From: Panax quinquefolius
Taxonomy: Eukaryota > Streptophyta > Magnoliopsida > Apiales > Araliaceae
Direction of reading: 5' to 3'
Assembly (NCBI GenBank): GCA_020205615.1
Contig: CM035162.1
Span: 39,670,464 to 39,734,463, forward strand
Length of the DNA stretch: 64,000 nucleotides
This document shows, piece after piece, positions 1 to 10,497 of this stretch. The translations under genes and the position numbers were made by a program. A model generated the notes under the pieces. That model did no database searches, was not told where the DNA came from, and saw only the letters and a list, made by a program, of their open reading frames with translations. Position 1 is the stretch's first letter; each line of letters opens with the position of its first letter.

Positions 1-47
1 AATAAAATATTAAATAGTAACTCATCGTGACAATTATTGAGTAGTGC

Positions 48-1934
48 TCGAAAGTAGTATGCACACAAACCCGATCATGTTTGATGATAAAGCATATACT
101 TTGTATAATCTTATTCATTTATTAATAAAAAGTATTAATTTATTAAAGGCTTTTAATTATCTACATGATCTTTGTTTTATAATATGTGATAAACCCATAG
201 TTTTAAGCAATGCTTTTAGAATAATGATGATGATCATTCTAATGAGATCTAAATTCTTAGAAAGCTTAAAACTAAAATAGTTCCCAATCGTTGGATTACT
301 AAATTAGGGATTAGTGAATCCGGATAGATTGGTACATACGTTAACTTGCTTCATTGGATGAGGATGATTGATCTCATGATCATTTGTGTGGAGACACTAA
401 AGCAAGTATGTAGGTGCTTATTAGAGAATAAGTCCAATTGAACGTTGGCTCGCTAAGGAATACCTAATGGAGTTTTACTTGCTTTTGTCAATAGGAATTC
501 TGTAGTGATAGTAGTAAGATAAGTGATCCTTGGACTTGAGATCATCATAGTATCTTGTATATGATGAGTTATACTTTGACTTATTCTTTAAGACCCTTAG
601 GGTATATATCAAAGGGTATGCTTGGGTATAATAAGTTATACATGGAGATAATGTATGATCAATAAAGAATCTACCACTTCTAATAAAAGAAGAGAAATGT
701 CCTATGTGATTCGATAAATGACAACCCAAGAGTCCTTAGCGGCGTAATGAAATTAGAAAGGAGTTTCTAATTTGCATTATTTGAGTTGTGCATTTAAGAG
801 TCGAAATACATATAATTAAATAAAATAAGACTTGGACAATAATTCCATGTCTTATATTTAATTGGGACATTGTATGGTGGAAGGATTGAATTGTACGGTA
901 ACTATTTACTCAAAGGTTCTTTTATGATTAATGTTGAAATCTATATTATCTGGAAAGTCGTTGATCATTAGGAGGCTTATCCCTATTGTAGAATAAATAT
1001 TATTTATTTAAATAAATTAATTATTTAATTTATTTATTTAAATAAGATTAGAATTGTTCTAATTGATTTATTCACAACCTGGTTTAATATGGAGAACCTA
1101 AAAGGGTCACACCATAAAAAGAAGAATAATTATTTAAGAAGTTAATGGCATAATCGTAATAATATATTATGTATATTTAATTTAATCTATGGTGATAGAA
1201 TAAATTAAATAGCTTAATATTTATTATTTAATATTTTAGAAATATTAAATATAAATTAATAAGAGGAGTCTTATTAATATTATTACAATTATTATTATTT
1301 TAATTTCTAAAAGAGTTTAGGAATTAATTTAATATAAGTACTTTTATTTATTCCTAATTGGATTAGGAAGGAAAATTAGTTAAAGGAGTTTAATTAATTA
1401 TCCCTAATAAGATTAGGAGCTTAATTAATTAAAAGAATTTAATTAATTAAATAAATTCCAATTCCTTAATTGTTAAGGTGGGTTGCCCACATCTATAAAT
1501 AAGAGGAGTCTTATTATGGGTGTGGGGTTGTTGACTTTTACAACATACGTAATTCCAATAGTTGGAGAGACGCCTTTTTCTATACAAATAGGAAAAACTA
1601 GGGTTTGAGCCAATACCCCTTTCTTCCCCGAAAAATTTTTCTTCCTGGGATCACCTCAGAGGCCAAACAATTGGGTGGCTAATGTTGATCAAAGGAAGGA
1701 ACCAAACCCGGTGGATTCAAGTTGAACGCGAAAAGGATTGGAGGTGAACTTGTACCTGAGGAAGCTCGATCTTCAAGGGTATGATTTTATTCTTTATCTT
1801 TTCGTTTAATTAATAATTGTGCATAAAGGGTGATCCGGGTATATGGTTTGTAAATTTTTTTTAAACTCTGATTTTACACGTTTCCGCACTTTTTATGCAA
1901 TTTGATTGCGCACATGAATATTACAAACCTAACA
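48..1934 (+). mobile_element. Solo LTR of a Copia-like element
   Basis: A 1.9-kb non-coding block splits the surrounding LTR. It ends in CCTAACA after a Copia-like tail (TTTCCGCACTTTTTATGC) and has its own TATA box. The flanks carry a repeated AGTGC (43-47 and 1934-1938). If the 5' CCTG was misread as CTCG, the ends become TG...CA and the duplication GTGCC. No gag or pol sequence is present, which fits a solo LTR. Assignment to Copia rests only on the look of the 3' end and is tentative. Confidence 0.6.
1493..1503 (+). promoter_or_regulatory. TATA box of the Copia-like solo LTR
   Basis: TCTATAAATAA lies about 440 bp before the 3' end of the solo LTR, just after GGGTTGCCCACA. It is followed by a GTGGGGTTGTTGAC leader-like stretch. 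The position fits an LTR U3-R promoter. Confidence 0.45.
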
Positions 1935-2360
1935 GTGCCTTCTTACGTAAGGATCAATAATTTAACAATATCATAACAATACCGCAATGCCATCTTTGTG
2001 CGACCACGCAGACATCACGTATATTTTAACCACCGGTATTCCAATGCCTCTTAACGATAATAACTACGCCATTATTTGTTAAAACTCAAACTTTGTCATT
2101 TTCTTCATCCGCGGTTATCCGTTATATGGGCCCCTGAAATGGTCAAGGCAGGTAAATTTAATATTCCCAAACGAAAAGAATATTTCACGACCAAACGAAT
2201 ATTCCTAACACAATGAATATTTTATAACCACTTGCTTATTTTGAAAATTTGCACATTTCACCCATAACCAAAGTATTATATCAAATTAATACCTTATTAT
2301 TCACAATAATAAATAAAGGAAATTTGATTTTATTCAGTAAAAAATTTGGGGTCTTAAACA

Positions 2361-3691
2361 ATATACATCTTTAATCAATATTGTCTTCTAGACAATATCC
2401 ACACTCAGATAAGTCCTCATTACAATTATTCAAACACTATTTTACGTAAATAGTGAGGATCGCTAAAATATCTTTCTAGAACTATCACTCAAATTACCAC
2501 TAGTTCTGTTATGTTCTCACCTCCACGAGAAAAATGGAACAAAAAGGAAAAAGGTGAGCTCAACTAGCCCAATAAAGAATATTATGACTAAGATAATATA
2601 TAACAAATTATCGTTAGTCTTCAACAGGAAAAATCGATAAAATATAATAGACAACAAGTTTTAGATCAACAATCGCAATGAAACAAAGAAATCCATTAGA
2701 AGAGTCAAGTAGAAATGAGTTCTACTATCTTCTAAGATTTAAAATTCCATCATCAATTTTATCCTCAGAACAACAATCAATATGCATCTTTAATCAATAT
2801 TCATCTTTGCACTACAGCCAAAGATATTCATTTTATATCACCAGGTTGGTCATGTTCATCTCAACACTGCTCATCTTCGCATCACGGGCCAAAGATATTC
2901 ATAAGTTAATCATTCATCTTTGCACTACTGAAGCCAAAGATATTCAGTAATATCATAATTTAGGACTGAGGATGATGAAAAATATTTTAAAGAAAACGAA
3001 TCCAGTGAGACAGAAGGACAAATAGTAAGGATTCGTATAACAGTTTATCCGAGATCAATAATACTCCATAATAACCAATTTTGAAGCAAAATTCAAGAAT
3101 AAAGATCAAAACATGGCGCGCAATTAGGTGACCAAACCTCTCCTTGACAGAACTTCTAGACATTGTCAATATTGCAAATAATAATATGAATAACTTTGTC
3201 GTCTCAATTATTGATTTAATAATATAATATATTATGCAAATAATATAGTGACAATAATTGAATCAATAATATGAGAGATATGATGTAGCAATTACTGTAG
3301 CAATAATTGAGTATAACTGAGTGACTTCTCACGTAAGCATCAATAATCAATATAGTGTGCTTTATGCAACCATGCCAGATTCGTACTTTTTTAACACCGG
3401 GTGTTTCAACAGTTATCGGTAAAACTTCCGCCGTTATTTTCATAAAGTATTTTTGTCATTTTCTCAATCCGACAATAATTCCGTTGTGGGGGTCCACCAA
3501 TGATTGTACCGTTGTACGAATATTCCCTGTTAAAACGAATATTCCCCGACCAATCGAATATTATATAACAACTTGCGTACTTTGCAAAATTTATAAATAT
3601 TACCCACAACTATAACATTATATCAAATCCACACCTTAATATTCAAAAATATATGTCGAGAAAATTTAATCTTTATTCAAAAAGTTGGTGT
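2361..3691 (-). repeat. Reverse mosaic Ty3 LTR with internal deletion
   Basis: Positions 2361 to about 3115 match the 3' half of the LTR in reverse: the shared box GTGAGCTCAACTAGCCC near 2552, then the GCCAAAGATATTCAT subrepeats near 2815-2950. From about 3117 the sequence jumps to the 5' half (GCGCAATTAGGTGACC onward), skipping roughly 1 kb that intact copies contain. The 5' end (3560-3690) is B-like whereas the middle is A-like, so this is a third LTR subtype, also seen at 24852-25445. The small reading frames inside are not genes. Confidence 0.7.
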
Positions 3692-4369
3692 CTTATATAC
3701 ATCATCCATCTTGGGTCGCCAGATACAAGGTACTGAATTCAAATACAACTTAATTATACAACAATCGTGTAAAATACGACTAAACATATACTGTGAGTTT
3801 TAATACAAATATTATCATCTAGACAATATACAAACTCAATGGGGTCCTCATTACATTTATTATCACACTATTTCACAGAATAATGAGGACTACTAATGCA
3901 CCATCTAGGACCATCACTCTGTTCCCCGACTAGTCCCTGCTACGTTCTCATTTCCTGAAGAGAACAGTGAAAGAAAGGGTGAGCTCAACTAGCCCAGTAA
4001 GAAATATTATGACTAAGATAATGCAGAATAAATTATCATTAGCCTTCAATAATGTTAAACTGATAGAATAATATAATAGACAACAAGTTTAACTGCAGCG
4101 GATCAAGCAATCCATTAGAAGAGTTAAGTAAAGTATAAAATCTATTATCTTCTATGATTTAAAAAGTTTTTCATCAACTTTATCGCTGAGACTCAGCTTA
4201 ATAAATAAAATCGAATCATCCCTGCTCCACGTCCAAGGATATTCATGTAATCATCAATGATCATGACTATACCGAATAATCCCTAGTCATAATCATACTA
4301 ACAACTGTCCACCAATGAACTACAGGCCAATGAGGACTTTTACCACATCATTCGTCACATTACAGTCAT
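3692..4369 (-). repeat. Reverse B-type LTR, 3' portion, broken by RLG-A1
   Basis: The sequence matches the first 700 bp of reverse solo LTR B2 at 43676-46198, including CATCTTGGGTCGCC and the GTGAGCTCAACTAGCCC box. The first ~20 bp of the LTR are missing at the 3691 junction. It stops at ATTACAGTCAT, where RLG-A1 begins. The far part of the same LTR seems to reappear at 24198-25445 with about 770 bp lost between. Confidence 0.7.
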
Positions 4370-5716
4370 TGTAAGACCCCAAATTATTAATAAATAAAAT
4401 TTAATTCCTCTATTTATTATTTTGAAATAGTAAGGGTTGAATTGATTAATGTGGTTAGTTATGGGTAAAATACGCAAATATTTTAAATAAGCAAGTGGTT
4501 ATAAAATATTCATTGTTGTCGAGAATATTCGTTTGGTCGTGGAATATTCTTCTTTGTCGGAAATATTCGCATGCGACGGCCAAATTGACCTTTGTGTGGC
4601 CCCATAACGAAAAAGCGATTGGATGAATAAAATGACAAGTATAAGTTGTTTATAAATAACGGTAGCGATTCTTACCGTTAACACCGCTGGAATACCCGGT
4701 GGTTAAAATACAAGATACGCTGCGTTGTTGTTGAAGAAGATTACTGCATTTGCACCAATTATTGATTCTTACGTAAGAAGGCACTACTCAATAATTGTTA
4801 CAGTAGTTAATGTTCAGTATTTTATTTTATTGATTCAATAATTGCCGCGTTGATATTTTATATTACTATTATTTCAATAATTGTCACTACACAGTATTTT
4901 CCATTATCGAAGCAATAATTCATATTATCTGAATAATATTATTAGAAAACATTATTGGCAATGTCTAGAAAGTTCTGTCTAATGAGAGGTTTGGTCACCT
5001 AATTGCGCGACAGTAAGGAGAAATTCTTATTGAAAAGCCCCTCTTTCACGGGACTACTTAGTTGCGATCTTCGTGATTCTGTAATATTATTTATGAATAA
5101 TTAATTATTGATTTATATGATGAGAAAAATATTGATTTTATGTGGATATAGATGGAGAAAATTTTTAAAGGTGACAATTGTTAAAAATTGATATTTTATC
5201 TTTTTTGATAAAATAATATTATAATATAATAATGATGATATTTTTACAATAAATGTGGGATATATGAGTATATGAGGAGGAAGAGTATTTTTGTTGCATT
5301 AAATGATTAACACATATTTTGTGTGTCGGTGGACCCCATTTCTTGACCGAAATTTGATTATAAATTTGTAAAATCGTCTGCTTGTGGATTTTGGGTCAAG
5401 TTCTGTTTGGAATTTGGAAAAACTTTCTTCTGGAAAGTTGTAGAGAATGAAATTTTCTATGGAAAATACATGTGGTTCGAATTTTTCTGACAAAAGGGCT
5501 ATTTATTGTGAATTATTGAATTTCTGAAGTTCCGAAATAATTGATTTTTGGAAGTTTTAATTATGTTTATTAAGAAAAACATTTTTTGTATTTTTGTGGA
5601 CATCATTAACATGTGCAAAGTGCTGAAATCAGATTTCTAGAGGTGGGCTAAGGAAAATTTGATAAATATAATTATATTATATTAAATTTTCTGCTTTGGT
5701 GTTCTAAACAATTTCC

Positions 5717-5724
5717 TATAAATA
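5717..5724 (+). promoter_or_regulatory. LTR promoter TATA box (A1)
   Basis: TATAAATA within TTCCTATAAATAGGGTGC is followed by a CT-rich leader (TTTTCTCTCTATTTCTCTC) about 45 bp on. The same arrangement recurs in every A-type LTR here (reverse copies at 48644-48651 and 60105-60112). It probably starts the genomic transcript about 30 bp downstream. Confidence 0.65.
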
Positions 5725-6012
5725 GGGTGCTTAGGTTAGAATTGAAAATCACACCAGAAACTGAAGTTTTCTCTCTATTTCTCTCTCGATATATTGTGCA
5801 TATTTTTGTGAGTATTTTAGTACTTTGAGTATTGCTATACGGTGCAAGTTCTTTCAGCATTATATCCAGTATTCCAGTCAGAAGTTATATCCTGTTGAGG
5901 TAATGGATGTTATTTTCTTCGTAAATGATATTATTTCTTCAATATCATTATGCCGAAATATTGGTCTGAATTTTTATCAAATTTGGAACTATTCATGTCG
6001 GGGTTACAATTC

Positions 6013-6200
6013 ATGAGTTACTATTCACGAGTTACTATTCATGAGTTACTATTCATGAGTTACTATTCACGAGTACTATTTACGAAGCATGATGATTTTC
6101 TTGTGGAATTTTTATCTTTTGGTGTCGGAGTTACTATATACGCATACGACACTATTCACGTATACGATACTATTCACGAATACGACACTATTCACAGTAA
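6013..6200 (+). repeat. Short tandem repeats in A-type LTR
   Basis: Units of about 15 bp (GAGTTACTATTCACGAGTTA and close variants) run 6013-6075. A second set based on CACGTATACGACACTATT runs about 6138-6195. Copy number differs between LTRs; 37380-37430 and 59760-59830 have other counts. A reading frame crosses the array but only translates the repeats. Confidence 0.7.
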
Positions 6201-6429
6201 AATTAAAATTTTCTTTTCTGTGTCCAAGATTGTCTGTTATGATTCCTATCTTTGATTGGATCTATGTTTTGGTCTTCATTCTTGAATTTTACTCCACTCT
6301 GGTTATTTATGAAGTATTTTTGAACTTGGATTGTTTAAAGTATGAATCCTTAATATTTGTTCTTTTGTTTCACTGGATTCGTTTTCTTTAAAATATTTTT
6401 CATCATCCTCAGTCCTAAATGATGATCTA

Positions 6430-6575
6430 ATTGAATATCATTGGCCTGTAGTGCAAAGATGAATAATTTCGATGAATATCTTTGGCCGTGAGTGAAAAAG
6501 ATGAGCAGTGTTTAGATGAACATGACCAATCGATGAATATCTTTGGCCAGTAGTAAGGCAAAGATGAATATTTGA
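6430..6575 (+). repeat. GATGAATATCTTTGGCC subrepeats in LTR
   Basis: About four imperfect units of 35-45 bp carry GATGAATATCTTTGGCC followed by GTAGTGCAAAGATGA. The same array occurs in reverse at 2780-2950, 38040-38190, 47930-48065, 51815-51960, 59300-59440 and 63700-63910. It is a family hallmark in the downstream half of the LTR. Confidence 0.75.
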
Positions 6576-7037
6576 TTTCAGATTATATATTGATTGATGT
6601 TACTGAGAATAAAAGATGAGCGATGAACTTTTAAATTCATATATAGAAGATAGTAGATTTCATTCTCTACTTAACTATTCTAATGAATTATTATTTCACT
6701 TGAATATTGATTTCAAACTTATTGTCTATTGTATTCTATTAGATTTTTCCTGTTGAGGACTAATGATAATTTGTTTTATATTATCTTAGTCATAATGTTC
6801 TTTATTGGGCTAGTTGAGCTCACCCTTTTCCTTGTTGTTCCATTTTTCTTCTCGGGAGGCGCGAATGTAGCGAAATACTAGTCGTGGTGTGGAATGATGG
6901 TTCTAGAAGTGGTTCAAGTAGTCATCACTATTCTCAGAAAGATAGTGTATTAATAATTGTAATGAAGACTTATTTGAGTGTGGATATTGTCTAGATGACA
7001 ATATTTGTATTTAAACTCACAGCTTTTATGTTGTATT

Positions 7038-7043
7038 AATAAA
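7038..7043 (+). terminator. LTR polyadenylation signal
   Basis: AATAAA in TGTATTAATAAAGTTGTAG lies about 75 bp before the LTR end and is conserved in other A-type LTRs (forward copy near 50845; reverse TTTATT copies). It is the likely 3'-end signal for the element transcript. Confidence 0.5.
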
Positions 7044-7117
7044 GTTGTAGTTGTTTACATACCATGTATTTTGACGACTCGTAATGGGTGTTGTATGCCT
7101 ATTTTGGGGGCGTCACG

Positions 7118-7132
7118 GTTGGTATCGTAGCT
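7118..7132 (+). other. Primer-binding site of RLG-A1
   Basis: GTTGGTATCGTAGCT sits directly after the LTR. The family consensus TGGTATCAGAGC would pair with the 3' end of initiator Met tRNA. Here CAGA reads CGTA, so the core trinucleotide is lost or misread. Confidence 0.7.
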
Positions 7133-7305
7133 TAGGGATATGATCTCCATGGAGATCGGGAATAGAACTAGGAGGGAGAGACGAGTAAATCCTTCGCTAG
7201 TGTGTCCTACCTAAGCTTATTTGTTGGTGGCTCATCATAATATAGGGGTATTATGTGATTTGTTAATTTGTTAAGTTAACCCTTGTTTTATGGCAGTATT
7301 TGAGA

Positions 7306-8000
7306 ATGTCGACTGAAAATGTTAACAGTAGAGTGAATGAGACTGTGGAGACACCTCTAATCATCAACTAGGTTAATGTGATTAGAGATATCCATGTGGT
7401 GATTGAGGAATTAAAAGTTGTACTCAAGCTAGTCGCAAAGGTAGCAGCTGAGAGTGAGGAAGAAGAGGAACCTGAGGAGAATTTATTAGAAGAATTTTAT
7501 GATCGAAATTTAGAATTTCAAAATCGTATTCATGAGTTAGAAGAAGCGAAATTGAAGAATGGCGGTGATGGTGGAGCAAAGAGATGCAAAATTCTAAATT
7601 GTGTTACCCGATGTCGATGCTTAACATGAAGCACTCTTTGGCGAGTATAAGATATTAGAGTTTGGAATCGAGAATGCTATGATCAAAGTTCGATGAAAGA
7701 AGAAGCAACCAAACGAATGAGAATGGAGGATGCATGGGTAAAAGCTACACGACACGTTGATATTGTAGAAAAAGACGTCCAGATCCAATAAGGCCAAAAT
7801 AGATGAAATGGATTTCGCTTTTGGACAAAGAATTGGGAGAATCCAACATCGAGTTCTAATTACCCTATGCAGAAGCGGTCAACCCCAATTCGATATTGAT
7901 CGAGAGTAATGATTGAAATCATGGATCATGAATTGACGAAGCAATAGACGGTGGAATGTACTCTATAGCAAAGTTAAGTCCAGTTGGGACGGTGGCACCA
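7306..8000 (+). pseudogene. RLG-A1 gag-position coiled-coil ORF
   Basis: An ATG at 7306 opens MSTENVNSRVNETVETP, matching the gag N-terminus of RLG-A5 for about 16 residues. A TAG at 7369 then interrupts; the second copy (about 23023) reads CAG there. The following stretch has no retrotransposon gag domain and no zinc knuckle. It encodes an acidic, heptad-rich segment (EEEEEPEENLLEEF, then a run of charged Leu/Ile heptads), so a coiled coil is predicted. Frameshifts break it after 7629, but the second copy extends the same protein to about 190 residues, ending near the MDRE motif. Function is unknown. It may be a diverged gag or captured host coding sequence, since it occupies the gag position before protease. 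Both copies disagree around CAG sites, so some breaks may be read errors. Confidence 0.6.
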
Positions 8001-8019
8001 GAGGCGGATACGAACAAGT

Positions 8020-8462
8020 CAAAGTCAACGATTCCTGGAAGAGCGTTTGTCGTGGCTGCCCAAAATGCGAGGAACTTGAATGAAGGTATCACGGGTTAGT
8101 TAATTATAAATTCTTACGAAGTCTATACCTTATTAGATACCGATTCTACCCATTCATTTATTTCTCCTGCTTGTGCTCAACGTTTAAACTTGACTCCGGA
8201 GAAATTAGACTTTGATTTATCTGTGGAGACTCCGTTAGGAAAAACTTTCATCACATCCACTATTTATAAATCTTGTTTGATCCAAGTTGGCACCATCACA
8301 TTACCTGTTGACCTTATTTCTTTAAAGATACTTGCTTTTGATGTGATTTTAAAGATTGATTGGTTAACTACTCATCATGCAAAATTGATTGCTTTTGTAA
8401 GGTTGTTAGTTTTCATATTCCTAAGCAACATGTTATTCGAATTTAAGCAACCAAACCATTGA
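8020..8462 (+). pseudogene. RLG-A1 protease (retropepsin-like)
   Basis: The reading frame gives TLLDTDSTHSFIS at about 8128-8166, then a beta-rich segment ending FDVILKIDWLTTHHAK. This is the usual Ty3 aspartic protease preceding RT; it cleaves the polyprotein in the particle. The catalytic D-T-G reads D-T-D here, whereas RLG-B has D-T-G, so it is either inactive or misread. A stop (TAG) at 8098-8100 separates it from the upstream RAFVVAAQNARN linker. A frame break after AKLIAF truncates the C-terminus compared with the RLG-B copy. Confidence 0.75.
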
Positions 8463-8589
8463 AGTCAATCTCTTTTATATCAAGCCGTAAAGTCATTCTT
8501 TTATTGAAAAACGAATGTCAAGCTTTCTTAGCCATATTATGGACTTGAACAAAAATACGTCAGATTTGAATGATATTTCAGTTGTTAGT

Positions 8590-8745
8590 AAATTTCCGAC
8601 GTATTTCTGAAAAATTTCTGCCTACTCCCGGAGCGTGATATTGAATTTTGTATCACTTTGAACCCTAAGACAAAACCCATTTCTAAAATCTCATATCGAA
8701 TGGCTCCTATTGAACTTCGAGTTAAAAATCCAACTATAGAAGTTG
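8590..8745 (+). pseudogene. RLG-A1 RT N-terminal remnant
   Basis: Across frames the sequence matches the RT start seen in RLG-B and A5: a proline-glutamate-rich LPxPERD-like piece, then [19 protein letters not shown]. It ends at ELRVKNPT, where intact copies go on to the fingers and palm. The catalytic FIDD motif is absent from the element, so this RT cannot be functional as read. Confidence 0.7.
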
Positions 8746-8895
8746 ATAACCGAGCCTCTGTCTGTGACTTCTTTTGTGGAATACACCGCCGCACTCTCCG
8801 TAGGGGATGCCATATTCGATGCGATAGTAAACTGATAGCTGTCATTGTGACGTGTTATCCAAGGTTGGGATATGAGTCACAGTTGAGAGCAACTT
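8746..8895 (+). other. Unrelated filler replacing the RT palm of A1
   Basis: About 150 bp, beginning near TTGATAACCGAGCCTCTG, matches nothing in the equivalent position of RLG-B, A4 or A5, where about 850 bp of RT lies. Homology resumes near 8896 with the RT thumb. It looks like a deletion with filler DNA or a template switch. It has no useful reading frame. Confidence 0.5.
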
Positions 8896-9609
8896 AAGTC
8901 GGTAATCGAAATACGTAGCTTTCTAGGCTTAGTTGGTTATTATCAGAGATTCGTTGAAGGATATTCTTGAATCACTATTCCATTATCGCAGCTGACTCGT
9001 AGAGATACAAAATTTGAATGGGGCAAGGAATGTGGGAAGAGCTTCGAAGATCTCAAGAGGAGACTCATTTCGGCACCTATTTTGACAATGCCATCTGGTT
9101 CGGATGGATTTGTTATCTACAGCGATGCTTCAGACAAAGGGTTAGGATGTGTTCTCATGCAACGTGGGAAAGTCATAGCCTATGCCTTGCGACAACTTAA
9201 AGAATATGAGAGGAATTATCCTACTCATAATCTAGAGTTGGCAGCAATCGTTTTCGCGCTAAAGATCTGGAGGCACTATCTATATGGGGAGAAAGTGGAG
9301 ATATATCCAGACCATAAAAGCCTCAAATATTTCTTCACCCAAAAAGAACTCAATATGCGGCAACGACGTTGGCTTGAGTTGTTGAAAAATTACGACCATA
9401 CCATTCAATACCATCCTGGAAAAACGAACGTGGTAGCTGACGCGTTGAGTAGAAGATCATATGCGGGAATGAGTACGATGATGTCAAGTATACGCATAGA
9501 ACCGACTTTAATCAAAAAAGTTAAAGTTACTTTCGCCACGCATCCGGGAGTCGATGCGTATGAAGAAGAAAGTACAAGAAGGTACTATTCCGTAAGCAAG
9601 AATCGATGA
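8896..9609 (+). pseudogene. RLG-A1 RT thumb and RNase H
   Basis: Positions 8896-9060 give the RT connection (SFLGLVGYYQRFVEGYS-like across a frame break). From 9082 an open frame of 175 residues carries RNase [13 protein letters not shown] with the first catalytic Asp near residue 15, HNLELAA with Glu 52, and PDHKSLKYF with Asp 77. It then has the Ty3 landmark [15 protein letters not shown] near 112-125. RNase H degrades the RNA strand during reverse transcription. The three acidic residues are intact although the palm is gone. The frame starts upstream of the first ATG, so 9082 is not a true start. Confidence 0.85.
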
Positions 9610-9649
9610 AGAAGGAATACTTGAGTCCACTCTGGACTTTGTGTTCCTA

Positions 9650-10497
9650 ACGATTCTGACTTGAAGCATAGAATCATGATGGAGGCACACAACGCACCAT
9701 TTGCAATCCATCCTAGAAGTACCAAAATGTATCGTGATCTTCGACATACATTTTGGTGGAACAATATGAAGAGAGAGATTGCAAAGTTTATCTCAAGGTG
9801 TTTAACTTGTCAACGTGTAAAGGCGGAGCATCAAGTGCCTAAGGGTCCATTACAATCACTTGAGATTCCGAAATGGAAGTGGGAACATATTACCATGGAT
9901 TTCGTTACGGGTCTTCCCACGGTTTCTCAATGCATAAATGCTATTTGGGTTATTGTCGATAGATTAACCAAGTCTGCTCATTTCTTGCCAATACGGGAGA
10001 CTTATTCCCTTGAACGTCTTTCTCGAATGTACGTAAATGAGATTGTGAGATTTCATGGAATTCCAGTATCCATAGTTTCGGATCGTGACCCAAGATTCAC
10101 TTCAAGATTTTGGGTTAGCTTGCAAAAAGCTATGGGCACGGATTTACGGTTCAGTTCGGCATACCATCCTCAAACGGACGGGAAATCAGAGAGGACTATT
10201 CAAACTCTTGAAGATCTATTAAGACTTTGTGTCCTCGATTTCAAAGGGAGTTGGGATAAGTACCTACCATTGGTGGAATTCTCCTACAACAACAGTTATC
10301 AGGCAAGTATAGGTGTGGCTCCATTTGAAGCATTGTATGGACGAAAGTGTCGCTCTCCAGTATGTTGGGATGAGGTAGGAGAAGCAACGCTGTTGGGACC
10401 AGAGTTGGTACGAATGACTACAAAGAAGATCCAAACGATTCGACAACATATACAAACGGCACAGGATCGACAAAAGAGTTATGCGAATCTTCATTGA
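9650..10497 (+). pseudogene. RLG-A1 integrase, zinc finger and core
   Basis: An open frame of 278 residues from 9661 carries the HHCC zinc-binding domain (H10, H17, C47, C50; CLTCQ) and the catalytic core. Asp 80 is in TMDFVTGLP, Asp 141 in VSDRDPRF, and Glu 177 follows QTDGKS, giving the exact D,35E spacing. The core catalyses insertion of the cDNA into chromosomes. [15 protein letters not shown] and the following helix are typical of plant chromoviruses. A TGA at 10495 ends the frame but the next frame continues the protein, so a substitution or read error separates it from the C-terminal tail. It is part of a polyprotein rather than a separate gene. Confidence 0.9.

Larger units (their letters stand above)
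1..2360 (-). repeat. Reverse A-type Ty3 LTR fragment, interrupted
   Basis: Positions 1-47 and 1935-2360 together match the 5' part of the A-type LTR in reverse. They include the stretch around GTAGTGCCTTCTTACGTAAG, the repeated GAATATTC blocks and the terminal GGGGTCTTA. The piece between is a separate insertion. The end at about 2360 abuts another LTR piece without the usual TGTGACGCCCC start, so the boundary is a recombination or deletion junction. No coding content is visible. Confidence 0.75.
4370..7117 (+). repeat. RLG-A1 5' LTR (2.75 kb)
   Basis: The LTR begins TGTAAGACCCC and ends GGGGGCGTCAC(G), directly before a primer-binding site. Its start is repeated at 10986 after a purine tract, which defines it as the 5' LTR. 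In order it holds GAATATTC repeats, a TATA promoter, short tandem repeats of GAGTTACTATTCAC, four GATGAATATCTTTGGCC units, the shared GGGCTAGTTGAGCTCACC box and an AATAAA signal. Confidence 0.9.

Noticed and set aside
1..280. A 78-residue frame at the start of the window
   Set aside because: It lies in the Copia-like solo LTR and is AT-rich without domain features.
6013..6200. Regularly spaced short repeats suggestive of a CRISPR array
   Set aside because: The spacers are themselves repeats, the arrays lie inside plant LTRs, and there is no cas gene. They are ordinary tandem repeats.
5950..6391. Two overlapping ~100-residue frames in the A1 LTR
   Set aside because: They cross the GAGTTACTATTCAC repeats and are shared only with other LTRs. 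The sequence is a transcribed leader, not protein-coding.
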